Of a stretch of 64,000 nt of DNA, positions 32,191 through 42,873 are shown in pieces; position 1 is the first letter of the stretch; the number at the start of each line of letters is the position of its first letter. The position numbers and the translations under genes are program-made. A model generated the notes under the pieces. The model searched no databases. It was not told the DNA's origin and worked only from the letters and a program-made list of their open reading frames with translations. The stretch comes from Hirsutella rhossiliensis (Eukaryota; Ascomycota; Sordariomycetes; Hypocreales; Ophiocordycipitaceae), in NCBI RefSeq assembly GCF_020360975.1, contig NW_025408680.1:1612001-1676000 (forward strand), written 5' to 3'.

Positions 32191-32596
32191 TACCGTAGAA
32201 ACTCACTAAACTGAACCGGTCTTGGCGGTCTGGAGAAGTGGGGGTGTACCCAAGACCAATCTGCCTAGTCCCGCCCTTGCCACCCTCGCTTAGTAGCGCA
32301 CTTACACACAAACACACACGTTCCTGCCTCTTTTTTGAAGCTATTGAGAGGGCGTTTTCACGATGCCGCCGCTGCAAGAGCTAAATACCAACGCCGAGCC
32401 GGGTCCAAAGGTAAAGAAGCCTAGCCATCACGAGAGCTTCAAAATTGAGTAAATTGTGTGTGCGTTTGTGTGTGGGTGGCAGGGTGGCAAGCGGACTAGG
32501 CAGGCCTTGGGTACAAGTTGGCTGTGGGGCTGATCCGTGCAGCCCCCACTACTCCAGACCGCCAAGACCGGTTCAATTTAGTGAGTTTCTACGGTA
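32191..32596. mobile_element. 406-bp TACCGTA-type MITE with long imperfect arms
   Basis: The ends are TACCGTAGAAACTCACTAAA and TTTAGTGAGTTTCTACGGTA. The arms extend inward through CCGGTCTTGGCGGTCTGG, GGGTGTACCCAAG and a (CA)n-rich part matched by GTGTGTGCGTTTGTGTGTG. There is no coding capacity. TA at both ends suits a Tc1/mariner-derived element. Confidence 0.82.
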
Positions 32597-32692
32597 CATC
32601 AACGCCTCTTATGCCACCCCTGACACACTCCTTTGTATGTGACAGCTGACCTGTCGGGAAGGCGGGTGTCAGATATGTGTTAACAGGAGACC

Positions 32693-32798
32693 AGCCAGCG
32701 AGTGAGACAGGCCAGCGAGTGAGACAGGCCAGCGAGTGAGACAGGCCAGCGAGTGAGACAGGCCAACGAGTTAGACATGTCAGCGAGTGAGACAGGCC
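32693..32798. repeat. 18-bp minisatellite, about six units
   Basis: The unit is GCCAGCGAGTGAGACAGG. The first copies are identical and the fifth is diverged (CAACGAGTTAGACATG). The array abuts the next MITE. Confidence 0.9.
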
Positions 32799-33356
32799 GA
32801 CTACCGGTACTACTTGGGGGGACTAAAATCCGTCCCGCACCCCCTCCAAGGAGGGGAAAGCGACACAGGAAAAAGGTCAAGCGACCGGGAAAACTTGGTA
32901 CCTATACCACAAGCTATTTTCCTAGAGGGACCAAGTACCACAATATTCTTTTAAATGCACATTCTCCAAACAGTCCCTTAACAAATGATGTATCGTGATA
33001 AAGGCAGAAAAGTCAATTGAGGCATCGCATCAGGAGTCTATCGGGAGTTATAACCGGGCAAGAAGGAAGAGAATATAAGAAAATACAACACAGTCAAAAA
33101 CCTCTACCTTTTACAGGCCCACTTGTAGCCTCTCTTCGCGAGAGGATGACGAGGACAAAATGCCGCGTTAGTGCTACGTTAAAATTATCACCATATCCGG
33201 TATTGGTGAAGCTAAAATTTCTAGTATGCGGGACTTGGAGGAAAAGGGGGCTACGCCATTTTACGTGGCTGTGTCATACTCTTTTTTTTTTTCCCGGTCG
33301 CTTTCCCCCGGAGGGGGGTGAGGGACGAATTTTAGTCCCTAGTAGCCGGTCTACGG
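32797..33356. mobile_element. 560-bp MITE with about 75-bp imperfect TIRs
   Basis: The left end CCGACTACCGGTACTAC...GGACTAAAATCCGTCCC is mirrored by GGGACGAATTTTAGTCCCTA...CCGGTCTACGG at the right. The arms continue through a GGGGAAAGCG and CGCTTTCCCC pair. The AT-rich interior has no recognisable gene. Confidence 0.7.
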
Positions 33357-33580
33357 ACTGCTCTCAACAACTTAAAGCGTGCCTCTCTGTTGCAGACCTT
33401 TTCTTTCCTTTCCGTCCCTTCCCTCCTTAGCTTTAGATAGACAATATCAGGCAACAGTCTAGATAGCATCAATCGGCTGTCCGCTTCTTACAGCAACATA
33501 CATATTAAACGGAGGAGACGAAGTCACAGGTTCAAGCAACAGATCAACATCACAACAACTTCTCACATATAGAATATAGA

Positions 33581-34330
33581 ATGGCATACTCTGGAAAAAT
33601 TTTCGCAGTTACTGGTGGTGCGTCAGGTATCGGACTTGCCACAGTCAAGTTGCTTTGGTCCCGCGGGGCTACCTTAGCTGTGTCCGACATGAATGAAGCA
33701 ACTCTCAAAGCACTCGAATATCTGGGGGGGACCGCGATTGGAGAATATCAGAGACTTTCAACAACTGTTGTCGATGTCACCAAAGCCAGTCAGGTCGAAG
33801 CCTGGGTGGCTAGCATACTCAAACAGCACGGCAAGCTTGATGGAGCCGCAAACGTGGCCGGTATGAGCGACAGTGGCGGGCTCTTAGCGGAGAAATCGGA
33901 CTACGACTTCGACTTCAGTGTTAATCTGAATCTGAGAGGGGTATTTAACTGCATGCGAGCCGAGCTCAACAGCATGTGCGATGGCGCTAGCATCGTCAAT
34001 GTCAGCTCGGCAGCAGGTATCAGGGGCATGGTTGGATTTAGCCTCTATTCGGCGGCCAAGCACGGTGTGAATGGCTTGACGAAGTGCGCGGCGAAGGAAT
34101 ACGGCCCAATGGGCATCAGGATCAATGCCGTATGTCCTGGCATAACTCACACCCCGGCACTCGACACGCCGGTGGCGAAGCCTGTCGTTCGGTCGCAGGT
34201 TGAAGCTACTCCCTTGGGTCGATGGGCAGAGCCGGAAGAGGTGGCAAGCGTTATTGGATTTTTGCTAAGTGATGAGGCCACTCATATGTCAGGTGCTATT
34301 ATCCCAATCGACGGAGGGTCTTTTTGTTGA
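33581..34330 (+). CDS. Short-chain dehydrogenase/reductase (SDR), single exon
   Basis: A classical NAD(P)-dependent SDR of 249 residues, the usual family length. The cofactor motif TGGASGIGLAT is at residues 11-21. NVAG replaces the common NNAG. The catalytic serine lies in NVSSAAG and the Tyr-Lys pair in YSAAKHG. The C-terminal SGAIIPIDGGS is the standard substrate-side ending. The start ATG follows an A-rich leader. The reading frame is intact. A Helitron fragment begins within about 65 bases of its stop, so the native 3' end may have been replaced. Substrate unknown. Confidence 0.93.
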   Translation: MAYSGKIFAVTGGASGIGLATVKLLWSRGATLAVSDMNEATLKALEYLGGTAIGEYQRLSTTVVDVTKASQVEAWVASILKQHGKLDGAANVAGMSDSGGLLAEKSDYDFDFSVNLNLRGVFNCMRAELNSMCDGASIVNVSSAAGIRGMVGFSLYSAAKHGVNGLTKCAAKEYGPMGIRINAVCPGITHTPALDTPVAKPVVRSQVEATPLGRWAEPEEVASVIGFLLSDEATHMSGAIIPIDGGSFC

Positions 34331-34391
34331 TTGAGATCTAATTGTCAAGTTACGAGCCAACATGTCACACACAGACCAAGTGCCATAACTG

Positions 34392-35202
34392 TCAATTGCG
34401 CACCACTTGTTTCTTCTCGACCAGCTTCCATGGCGCCTTGAAGCGACAGAGGTCGGCCTTTCGCCCCTTGTTGCCCAGGGAATACTTGACGCATGTCGGG
34501 CTATGGGTGTGGATCTGCGTCGCGCCGGCGCAGAAGTTGGCTTCTTCTTCAAATGCGGCCGAGAACCGCTCGGCGCTGTCCAGCAGGGAGGAGACGTCAG
34601 AGGTCACCGAACGCTCCGCCTGGACGGCGCAGAAGCCTTCCTGGTCCAAGTCCTGCTTTTCCGCGTCAGCCTGCGTCTTCTTGGCCCAATGACTACGACG
34701 CCCCTGCCGTTACCTACCTCGCAGACGCTATCGACATAGCGGACGATTCGCTCGCGGTACGCCGATTGTTCCTCGTCGTGGACGTCGGAAAGCATGGAGC
34801 TCAGGTGCGCGTTTCCGTGTAACCAGAGCAGCCCGTGGACGTGAAGGGAGCCTCGTTCGTTGGTCTCCACGGCACCGTAGTACTGGCTGATGCGCCCGAA
34901 CACCGAACTCCCCCCCTGCATTTACGTAATGCTCGAAGAACAGCGTTCATCTCCCGGTGGAAGAACATGGCTGAGCTCATCGGGTCGGAGACGGATAGCC
35001 GCACCCGTTTGAACGACATATCGAGGCTCCGCAGGAACTCCTCGGCCGCCTCAGGGTCGCGCGTGCGGTACGCTGCCAGTCGGAGCTTCACCGGGTTCGT
35101 AATGTCGTTTGGGTTGATCGTGAACCAGATCGCGGGCACGCCGTAGCGGACGATGAGCGCCAGGATCTTGTGCCGCATGCTGAGACGGAGCTCTCTGGAC
35201 AT
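34392..35202 (-). pseudogene. Helitron Rep-domain fragment
   Basis: The minus strand encodes the middle of a Helitron RepHel protein: MSRELRLSMRHKILALIVRY and PAIWFTINPNDITNPVKL. Then comes FFHREMNAVLRALRKC, followed after a frame break by ISQYYGAVETNERGSLHVHG with the HUH-type LHVHGLLWLHGN. A further frame (34649-34392) gives the cysteine/histidine part THSPTCVKYS and DLCRFKAPWKLVEK. The nickase tyrosines and the helicase are absent and there are at least two frameshifts. It is an internal fragment truncated at both sides. Confidence 0.82.
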
Positions 35203-35214
35203 GAAACATAGTCT

Positions 35215-35745
35215 CTTTTATTTGGATACCCACCAGCGCTGAACATGAGCTCTTAAAGGCTGCGAAGCAAGAGGCACGAAAAGCAACCGCAGAAGGCGCC
35301 ACTCCAGCGCGAACATCTCCACGAATGCGATCAACGACCTTGACCGTGGCTCGAGCGAGCCACCAGACAGACACAAGCATTCCAGACCACATTGGCAAGC
35401 ATATAAAGAAGTCGACATCGCACTGCCGGGCGGGCACACCAAACGGCTATACGATGACTTGTCCAGAGAGGAAGCGAGTGTGCTAGCACAACTTAGAACA
35501 GGCATTGCAAGATTGAACGGGTACCTATACAACATCAGAGCAGCGGCATCGCAGCAATGCGCATGCGGACAATCGCCAGAGACTGTTGCACATTTCCTAT
35601 TTCAGTGTAGCCAATGGGCAGCGCACCGACACGAGATGGTGAAGTGCACAGAGACGCGGCGAGGGGACCTTTCGTTCTACTTGGGCGGAAAGTCGCCTTC
35701 AGATGACACGAAATGGACGCCCGACATGGAGGCAGTTCGGGCGAC
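35215..35745 (+). pseudogene. LINE ORF2 C-terminal fragment (plus strand)
   Basis: The frame reads ELLKAAKQEARKATAEGATP, then EASVLAQLRTGIARLNGYLY, CACGQSPETVAHFLFQC and GDLSFYLGGKSPSDDTKW. It corresponds to the C-terminal end of LINE family 1 ORF2 but is clearly diverged, so it represents a third related LINE family. It ends abruptly where Copia sequence starts. Confidence 0.75.
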
Positions 35746-38700
35746 AATACACCCCATACCGCACATTGCCACCACGAGACGTGCCGAACACCCCGACCAA
35801 TGCCCAGACTCTCGCCCTCTTCGTCAAGATTTGGAATAAGGAAGATGCCTACTCAGGTCAACCTTACGATCTCCTTGACGATAAGATCAGGAACTTCCTA
35901 ACCACCTGCCGTTCGGTTGAAGTCCCCGAGAGCCAGCTACACGCCTTTCTCCCCCGCGCCCTTACAGGTCGAGCAAAGACCTACTATGACCTTTATCTTG
36001 ACCCAGACCTCACGTTCGCCGCCGCTTACCGACAACTTAAGCAACATTTCGATACCAACGTGAATCTGGAGCATTACCATACGGACTGGTCAACTATCAC
36101 CTTCAACAGTGTCCGTAGCAAGCACAGTGACAAGGACCTCCACGCTGTGCTTGATATAATGCTTGACAAGCTCCAATTGTGTCAACGAGCGATTGGGCCG
36201 GAAATAGCTGGCGAAAGCAACCTCCGCAACGCAGTCATCCGCGCTTGCCGTGGAACGCCTGAGCTCAAGCAAGCCTTGTACAAAGCCCCGCCCATTGCGA
36301 ACAACTCTTTGCCGACCTCCGCGCCTCTATTGAACTTGCGATCACGGACAACGGTAGCACCCAATGGTATACCGACCGCAAGTATCAACAGAATAGACCC
36401 CCCTTCCGCAACAATAACAGCGCGAACCCCAAACGACAGCCGCAGAGAAAGAAGGTGTGCTTCATCTGCGGCAAAGCTGGCTGTTGGTCTACCAAGCATA
36501 CCATAGAAGAACGGAAACAATCACGGATGTATTTCCTTAATGCCCACAATGCCTCCGACACGACCCCGGACTTCGCCATGTTCCTCGCCGAATTCGAAGG
36601 TCATGAACTTGACGAGACCCCTGTCCCTGACTATGATACTGCCGATGAAATTGACGATGAAGACCCAGCGATTGGCTCGCTGTTCTTCACGCAATCATTC
36701 CTCGCAGATTACGCTGTTTTACACCGTCTGACTAAGGAAGATGCCTATAGCGCTCCTCAAAAGGCCCCGGCACAACAATTCCTTGTCGATGACCGTTACA
36801 CAACGCGTTATCAGGGCATCATGCTCGACACAGGTGCTTCCGACGTTTCAACCGCTGGCCTAGACCAATTCCATGCCTGGCAGCGCGAAGACCACTGCGC
36901 TACCCTCGATACCACCCGCGCAGGCCAGGCAGGCATCTCCTTTGGAGATGGACCCCGGATTGTGTCTGTCGGTGCGACCGCGATTCGCACGGCATTCGGG
37001 CCCGTTGATTTCCACGTTCTTCCCACTAAGACCCGTTCCTCCTCTCCCTAGCCGATATGGACCGGCTAGGCTTGTTTTTCAACAATCAGACCAACGAAGT
37101 CGTCCGCGATGACATTCGCGTTCCCGCAGTACGTAAATGGGGCCACGCATGGTTCCATCTAGGTGAAGAAGAGACTGCGAGTATTCCTGACCGAACGCGA
37201 ATTGCGACGACTTCACCGACGATTCGGTCACCCGGCCACAGCTAGACTCCACCGACTGCTTAGATGTGCCGGGCATGATGATATTGATGAGCAGTCAATC
37301 CGTGAGATCACGAGGATGTGCCACCACTGTCAAATCAACGGCACCTCCCCAACGCTTCAGGTTTACCCTTAGAGACGACCGCGAGTTCAATTTCGAGATA
37401 ACCGCGGATGTAGTCCAAATAGGCGGAAAGCCTGTGCTACACGTGATCGACGAAGCCACAGCGTTCCAAGGCGCCAGGTTCCTCCCTCGATGACCGCCCG
37501 AGACACCTGGGAAACGCTACGGATGCTGTGGATAGACACCTACCAAGGCCCCCCGGACTTTATGCGCCACGATGCCGGCACTAACTTTGCAGCAGAGGAG
37601 TTCCAAAAAGAGGCATCGCTGATGGGTATCACTTGCAGGCAGGTGCCTATCGAAGCCCACAACTCGATTGGAAAGGTAGAAAGGCACACGGCCCTCCGCC
37701 GCGCCTACGATATCCTCCAAGCAGAGTTGGGTGAGTCGAGAAGCCCAGATGCCCTCCTCCAAATGGCTGTAAAGGCAGTCAATGACACAGCCGGCCCGGA
37801 TGGCCTTGTCCCTACCCTCCTCGTCTTCGGCGCATACCCACGATTCACCGCCCTCTCCCCCTATGATCAAGCGCGCAGAGGCTATTCGGAAAGCCATGGC
37901 AGCTCTGCACCGTGCTGCCGCTGCCCGTCAGGTTAGAGATGCCCTCAACACGAGGAATGGACCAAATGTAGAGCGCGCTGCAGAGCTTCCCTGCAAAGCG
38001 AGGTCCTCGTGTGGAGAGAGGCTGACGGCTGGACCGGCCCGTGGATCGTTATCGGCAATAACGGCCACGAAATAACAATCAATCATGTCAATGGCCCCGC
38101 AACTTCAGGATCACAGCGGTCAAGAAATACCACCGTGATCCTCAGGCCCCTCATCACAACCCCACGACGACTCGCAGCCAAATCCCCGACGAGTCGACCC
38201 CAATGCACCCCTAACCCCGATCAAGATGATGCCCCTGCCCTGTGCTCCTACCTGAACAACGCCGACGAGGACGCCCCAAAGGCTCCAAGAACAAGCCCAA
38301 GACCGGCGTAGCCAACCTGTCAAAGAAGGAAGTTAATCACTATGATCACGCTGTTCAATTGCGCCGCGAAGGCCACATCACCACACCAGGTGCCCCCTTT
38401 GAACAGTCCGATACCCAAGAGATTAACAACCTAATCGCACAGGGTGTGTTTGAGTTCATTCGTTTCGACCCCGTGGCCCACAAAGGCCAAAGACTCTTTA
38501 AAGCACGCATGGTCCGCGAAGTTAAAGGACTCGGACCAACCACAAGGCCCTACGAGAAATCCCGTCTCGTCATTCAAGGCTATAACGATCGTGATAAAGA
38601 GAATATCCTTACCCAGTCGCCGACCGTGCAACGGGCAGCACAGCGGCTACTCCTCTCAATTGCCCCTCCTCGCAGGTGAAGCCTCCGTCTTCCTGCGTGA

Positions 38701-39872
38701 TATCACACAAGCATATATTCAGTCCAAAACCCCCCTGAATCGTACGATACTCGCACGCCTCCCAGCGGAATTAGTGCCCCGCTATCCCCCAGACACCATC
38801 ATCCATGTCATCCTTCCCCTGTATGGCATAGCAGAGTCAGGTCTCCATTGGTTCGTGACATATTATAGGCATCATCGTGAGCGCCTCGGTATGACACATT
38901 CCACCTTTGACCCCTGCTTGTTGATCTCCAATGATCAAGCCGCCGGCTTCGGCATGGTCGCTATGCAGACGGATGACACCCTCCTCCTCGCCTCCCTGAG
39001 TTCGCGGCCGCAGAAGAAAGAGAGATCCAGAAGGCTAAGCTCCGCTCGAAACCAAGGAGCCAGCTATCGGCCGCGACTCCTCGAGTTTAATGGTTGCACA
39101 CTTCTAGCCGAAAAGACGACCTTATCATCCAGCAGAAGGGCCAAGGCCAGAAGTTAGCCACCATCTTTCTCTCCTCCACGGATCGCGCGCAGCAATACGC
39201 CCAACAGCGCGCGCGCGAGCATATATCGCATCAATCTGCCAGCCCGAGGCCACGTTCGACTACTCAGTCGCAGCACAAGTGCAGCAGCCGGAAGCCCCGG
39301 ACTACAAGACCCTGAACAAGCGGATACAATGGCAGACCGACAACCTGCAACGAGGACTCCGCTATGTTCCCTTGGCCTTTCGACTGCGAAGCTAATGGTA
39401 TTCACGGACGGTTCGTTCGCGAACAACAAAGACCTAAGCTCACAACTGGGCTTTGTTATTGTGCTCGCCAACGAGGAACAGAGCCCTGCTGATTTCACGA
39501 TCAGAGGCAATGTCCTGCACTGGTCATCTACGAAGAGCAAGCGAGTGACCCGGAGCGTGCTAGCCTGGGAGATCTACGGCATGGTCCAAGGTTTCGATAT
39601 GGCCATTGTCATCGCGACCACCCTGCAGGCTATTGTCAAGCAGCTGGACCTACCCCGACTCCCTCATTGTCTGCACCGACTCATACTCGCTATACGAATG
39701 CCTCGTAAAGCTCGGGACCACGAAAGAGAAGCGACTCATGATTGATATCATGGCGCTAAGGCAGTCCTACGAGCAGCGCGAGATGGCAGAGATCCGTTGG
39801 ATCAATGGGGATGACAACCCGGCTGATGCGATGACCAGCAGCACCCAACCGTGCTTTGGAACGGTTGATTGA
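35746..39872 (+). pseudogene. Copia-type retrotransposon, gag-pol remains
   Basis: The domain order gag, protease, integrase, reverse transcriptase, RNase H identifies Ty1/Copia. Gag (35750-36506) contains LLDDKIRNFLTTCRS, followed by a cysteine knuckle (CFICGKAGCWSTKH). The protease has LDTGASDVST (about 36822). The HHCC zinc region lies at 37190-37360 (LHRRFGHPATARL, MCHHCQ). The integrase core has TADVV, FMRHDAGTNFAAEEF and NSIGKVERH. RT pieces include KGQRLFKARMV, FLRDITQAYIQSKTPLNRTI and LPLYGIAESGLHW, with QTDDTLLL in place of YVDD. RNase H includes VFTDGSFANNKDLSSQLGF. At least six frame breaks occur. The 5' LTR and start of gag are missing, replaced by a LINE fragment. Confidence 0.85.
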
Positions 39873-40041
39873 GACGAACAGGCTGACGATTCGAGTGGAA
39901 GGATATGTACAACGACCCGTGACCGCAGACACCACCTAACGACAAACGACTCCATGATGACGAGCCTCCCTTCATTGAGACCGGAATGAAGGGCAGGCAC
40001 GGCAGTCTTCGGATTCCATCACGAAAAGAAAAGACTGCCTG

Positions 40042-40330
40042 TGTTGGAATACTAACCTGCTGAGTAACCCGTGCAATCGGGATACCATCACGGTTCATGC
40101 ACGACTCCCACGTGACACCCTACCCCGCGATCAGGGCACGCAGCCCCGGCTGCATGCCCCCATTACCGGGTGCACATTCCGTTTCTTGTGAATAGCTTCC
40201 TCTTCCCTAGTTAGTTACAATTGAAGTCATCACCGGTTACCCTACCTGTCGTGACTGTGACTCAGCCTACAGCTTGTGCGCATGCGTATCTGTAGGCACA
40301 TAGGTGCCTACCATCACCGTCCATACTGGA
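40042..40330 (+). repeat. Probable Copia 3' LTR
   Basis: TGTTGGAATACTAAC is a typical Copia LTR start. It is preceded by a purine-rich stretch (CGAAAAGAAAAGA) and lies about 170 bases after the RNase H stop. The right boundary cannot be fixed without the 5' LTR; CCTACA at about 40270 is one candidate end. Confidence 0.4.
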
Positions 40331-40471
40331 GAAGTCTGACTTGAGCCGCTCATATTCGTGCACAGATAAGGCACTAGATTTGACGAAGAACGCCGAGATA
40401 GTATTCACTTAAAAGCTCCTCGCTGCTCTGTGAGTGCACCGTGATCCAAAGCAACATCGAGAGGCAACACC

Positions 40472-41635
40472 ATGTCAAACTTCGTTCAAGTAGCCGACCA
40501 CTCCAGGTCCCAACCGTCTTCATTCCTGCCAAGAAACGCTGTACCTCCAGGATTCCACGGAGCACAAGCCAACATAGCCGGCCGTCAATCCTTATTTGGT
40601 CAGCCAAAGGACCTGACGAGTAGCCAAACTCTTACATCTGGTAGTCTCTTCGGTGGCGTGCCGAAGAACGTTTTGATGGAGCCACCTCAAGGATTCCGTG
40701 GATCACAAGCCAACATGGCCGGCCAACAATCATTTTTTGGCCAGCCGAAGCACCTGACAGGGTGCCGATCGATTTTCGGGCGACCGAACGGCCTGGCGGG
40801 TGGTCATGCGTTTTTTGGCCAGCCAAAGGATTCAACGGGCCGCCATTCTCCCACATTTGGTGACCCGCCAAGGGGCGTCTCGATAAAGCCACCTGAAGGG
40901 ATTCGTGGATCACAAGCCAACCGTTTCTTAGCTCTCACCTTAGAGTCATATGACCCAATTACTCAGGTAAGCATTGCGCTGGTTGCGCCTTCGGCAATTG
41001 CACTCGTTGACGGAACAAAGACTCAGGAAGGACCTCTGGGCAAAGGGGGTTTTTCTTGCAAGGTCACTCTTTCAGAGGCAACGCTTCAATATCGCGAGTT
41101 TATCAGATGCGACGCGCTTGAATACTTCGCGGACAAATGGGAAGCAATTCTCATTGCTTGGACCTCGCTTCTTGAGCAAACCGCAATTCCGGTGGAGGGT
41201 CCGCTTACAGCCTTATTCATGACTACTGCAGTTCGCGCTCTGGAGGACGTCATCGCCGGCAAACAGCCGATGACGCGGCCTTTTGCAAAGCGCGTCAGGC
41301 TGCCGTCTAGGCTCGGTTACGTACAGCTGTCAAGGTTTCTGGACTCGCTAGAGCAGAAAACTAGACTGGATAGGGAGAAAGGTCTGATTCACGCAGACCA
41401 GAGCCGGAGCGACGCAACTGTTGCTATCGATAGGTATCTCGATGCCCAGGGATACTCTAACGAAGACTTGTTACACAGGGTTATCCTGTTAGAACACAAG
41501 AGAGTAGGAGACCTTTGGAAGCAGCTCTCTGGACCATCGGATCTACTCCTAAGTTTTTTTTCAAACAATGCTGACTCGTGCGTGTACGCGTCTTTACTCC
41601 CACATATCGCATCTTCCGGGCTGACACCTATGTAG
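40472..41635 (+). CDS. Unrecognised FG-repeat protein, 387 residues
   Basis: An uninterrupted frame of 387 codons beginning MSNFVQVADHSRSQPSSFLP. Residues about 20-155 are repetitive. GF(H/R)G(A/S)QAN occurs three times (the last as GIRGSQAN), and (L/F/I)FG(Q/R)P(K/N) occurs four times, with related FGG and FGD. Residues about 155-387 look globular and acidic/basic mixed, with SYDPITQVSIALVAPSAIAL, LSEATLQYREFIRCDALEYF and a helical end. FG motifs recall nucleoporins, but the spacing and the GSQAN element are not typical. There is no signal peptide and no transposon domain is recognised. The GC content is moderate and the codons look ordinary. It could be a lineage-specific gene or effector-like protein. 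Function unknown. Confidence 0.6.
   Translation: MSNFVQVADHSRSQPSSFLPRNAVPPGFHGAQANIAGRQSLFGQPKDLTSSQTLTSGSLFGGVPKNVLMEPPQGFRGSQANMAGQQSFFGQPKHLTGCRSIFGRPNGLAGGHAFFGQPKDSTGRHSPTFGDPPRGVSIKPPEGIRGSQANRFLALTLESYDPITQVSIALVAPSAIALVDGTKTQEGPLGKGGFSCKVTLSEATLQYREFIRCDALEYFADKWEAILIAWTSLLEQTAIPVEGPLTALFMTTAVRALEDVIAGKQPMTRPFAKRVRLPSRLGYVQLSRFLDSLEQKTRLDREKGLIHADQSRSDATVAIDRYLDAQGYSNEDLLHRVILLEHKRVGDLWKQLSGPSDLLLSFFSNNADSCVYASLLPHIASSGLTPM
40543..40920 (+). repeat. Imperfect tandem repeats inside the FG-repeat gene
   Basis: Units at about 40543, 40678 and 40884 share (G/C)C(C)ACCT(C/G)AAGG..TTC..GGATCACAAGCCAAC, and three units contain TTTGG(C/T)CAGCC(A/G)AAG. Unit lengths vary from about 60 to 200 bases, consistent with expansion by unequal exchange. 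Confidence 0.7.
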
Positions 41636-42589
41636 GAATAGCTGGAGTCGCTGGGGAGTAGATGCGCGACTCCTTGTTGACTTGATATGAGACCGGTCCC
41701 TGTGAGGGAATCACGTCGGGATCGGGATTAGTCATGCGGTCCCAACCGATTGTCGAATTGAAGTGTGGGTCGATTCTAGACAGGAGACTGGTCCCCTATA
41801 GGGCCCGCCAATGCCTTTTCGGAACGAGCTTAAGAGCTTGAGAAGCAAGGCGGCTGCCTTATAAAATGAAAGAATGAGTCTGACACAAGCACTTGTCTTG
41901 TAAAGCCTAACACCTACCGAACACATGCGTATTTATATATCAGGTAGGTGGCGATAAAGCTCTGGGTAAGTATCGCGTATTGGCCTTGGGGTCACAGGCG
42001 ATTGTAGATGCTCTTTCAGGTGTCTGTTTGAAGGGAAAGGAGAAAAGGAAACAGTGAGCCTGGGTGCCGAGCAGTGAGCTATATAATAGGCGCTGGTGGC
42101 GTCTGCGAGCGACCAGTCTTTTGCTTTTTGGGGTTCATGATGCTGCGCACAGGCACTGGCTTACAGCTAGACCCCGCGTTTGATGGCATTGCAGTCTAAC
42201 GCCGTTTGTGACCTCATTTCTTCATATGTTTAATCTTGAATCCTCCTCTGGTCGTAACAATGAAACGCTCTTCACGACTATCGATTACTCAAGATAGAAC
42301 GATAGGGCCTCAGATTCCGTGCCAAATTTTCGCCTCTGCCACCTGTGGCCGAAGTATTACCCAGCACTCGCTCCAGCTGCCCCACAGTCAATAGGGTCAG
42401 TTACATCCGCAATAACTACCGGTAGTCTCCACGCTAAGCTTCTTACGGCTCCTGCTTTTGTGATTGATGACAATAGAACCTTCAATATTATCCTGCAATA
42501 CACCCTCATAGTTTGGAATCCATGGCGATGGGGGAAAAGGGATTTACGTGTGTCTGCAGCTTGATTGGCGACGTACCCAGCCAAGTAAG
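41636..42589. other. Intergenic, no gene recognised
   Basis: Short ORFs only. Around 41784-41818 the sequence (GGAGACTGGTCCCC, CCCGCCAATGCC) resembles the small repeat at 19136-19172. Confidence 0.4.
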
Positions 42590-42612
42590 CACTACCCGTG
42601 CCACGCCCCATA
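42590..42612. repeat. Left arm of the palindromic MITE hosting the LINE stack
   Basis: ACTACCCGTGCCACGCCCCA followed by TA is the left arm of a small palindrome whose remainder (ACAATAAAGTGGGGCGTAGC to ACGGGTA) lies at 53608-53667, now about 11 kb away because of three retroelement insertions. Confidence 0.75.
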
Positions 42613-42873
42613 TTTATTTATTTATTTATTTATTGTATTACGCCCGGAGGGTTCCCCCTATAGAGCCACTACGCTAAGCTATAAACCTTCTGTACATGGT
42701 CCCATCTCACCTAAAGCCCCACACTTCTTTTCATCTGTTTCCAGCCTCGTTCGCTGTGACATGACAGGCCTACTTGAAGGTCAGTTTCTCCAAGTGTTCA
42801 GCGTCCTACCTTCAGCGACTGAAGCGCGGTCTGCCAAGTTGAAGGCTGTTGTGTTAGTATGATTATCCCTTGA

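Noticed and set aside
32693..32798. CRISPR-like array
   Set aside because: The 18-bp units are contiguous without spacers and the genome is eukaryotic. It is a minisatellite.
35703..36506. Treating the first 15 codons of this frame as the native Copia gag start
   Set aside because: The opening codons are an out-of-frame reading of the adjoining LINE fragment, so the native gag start is lost.
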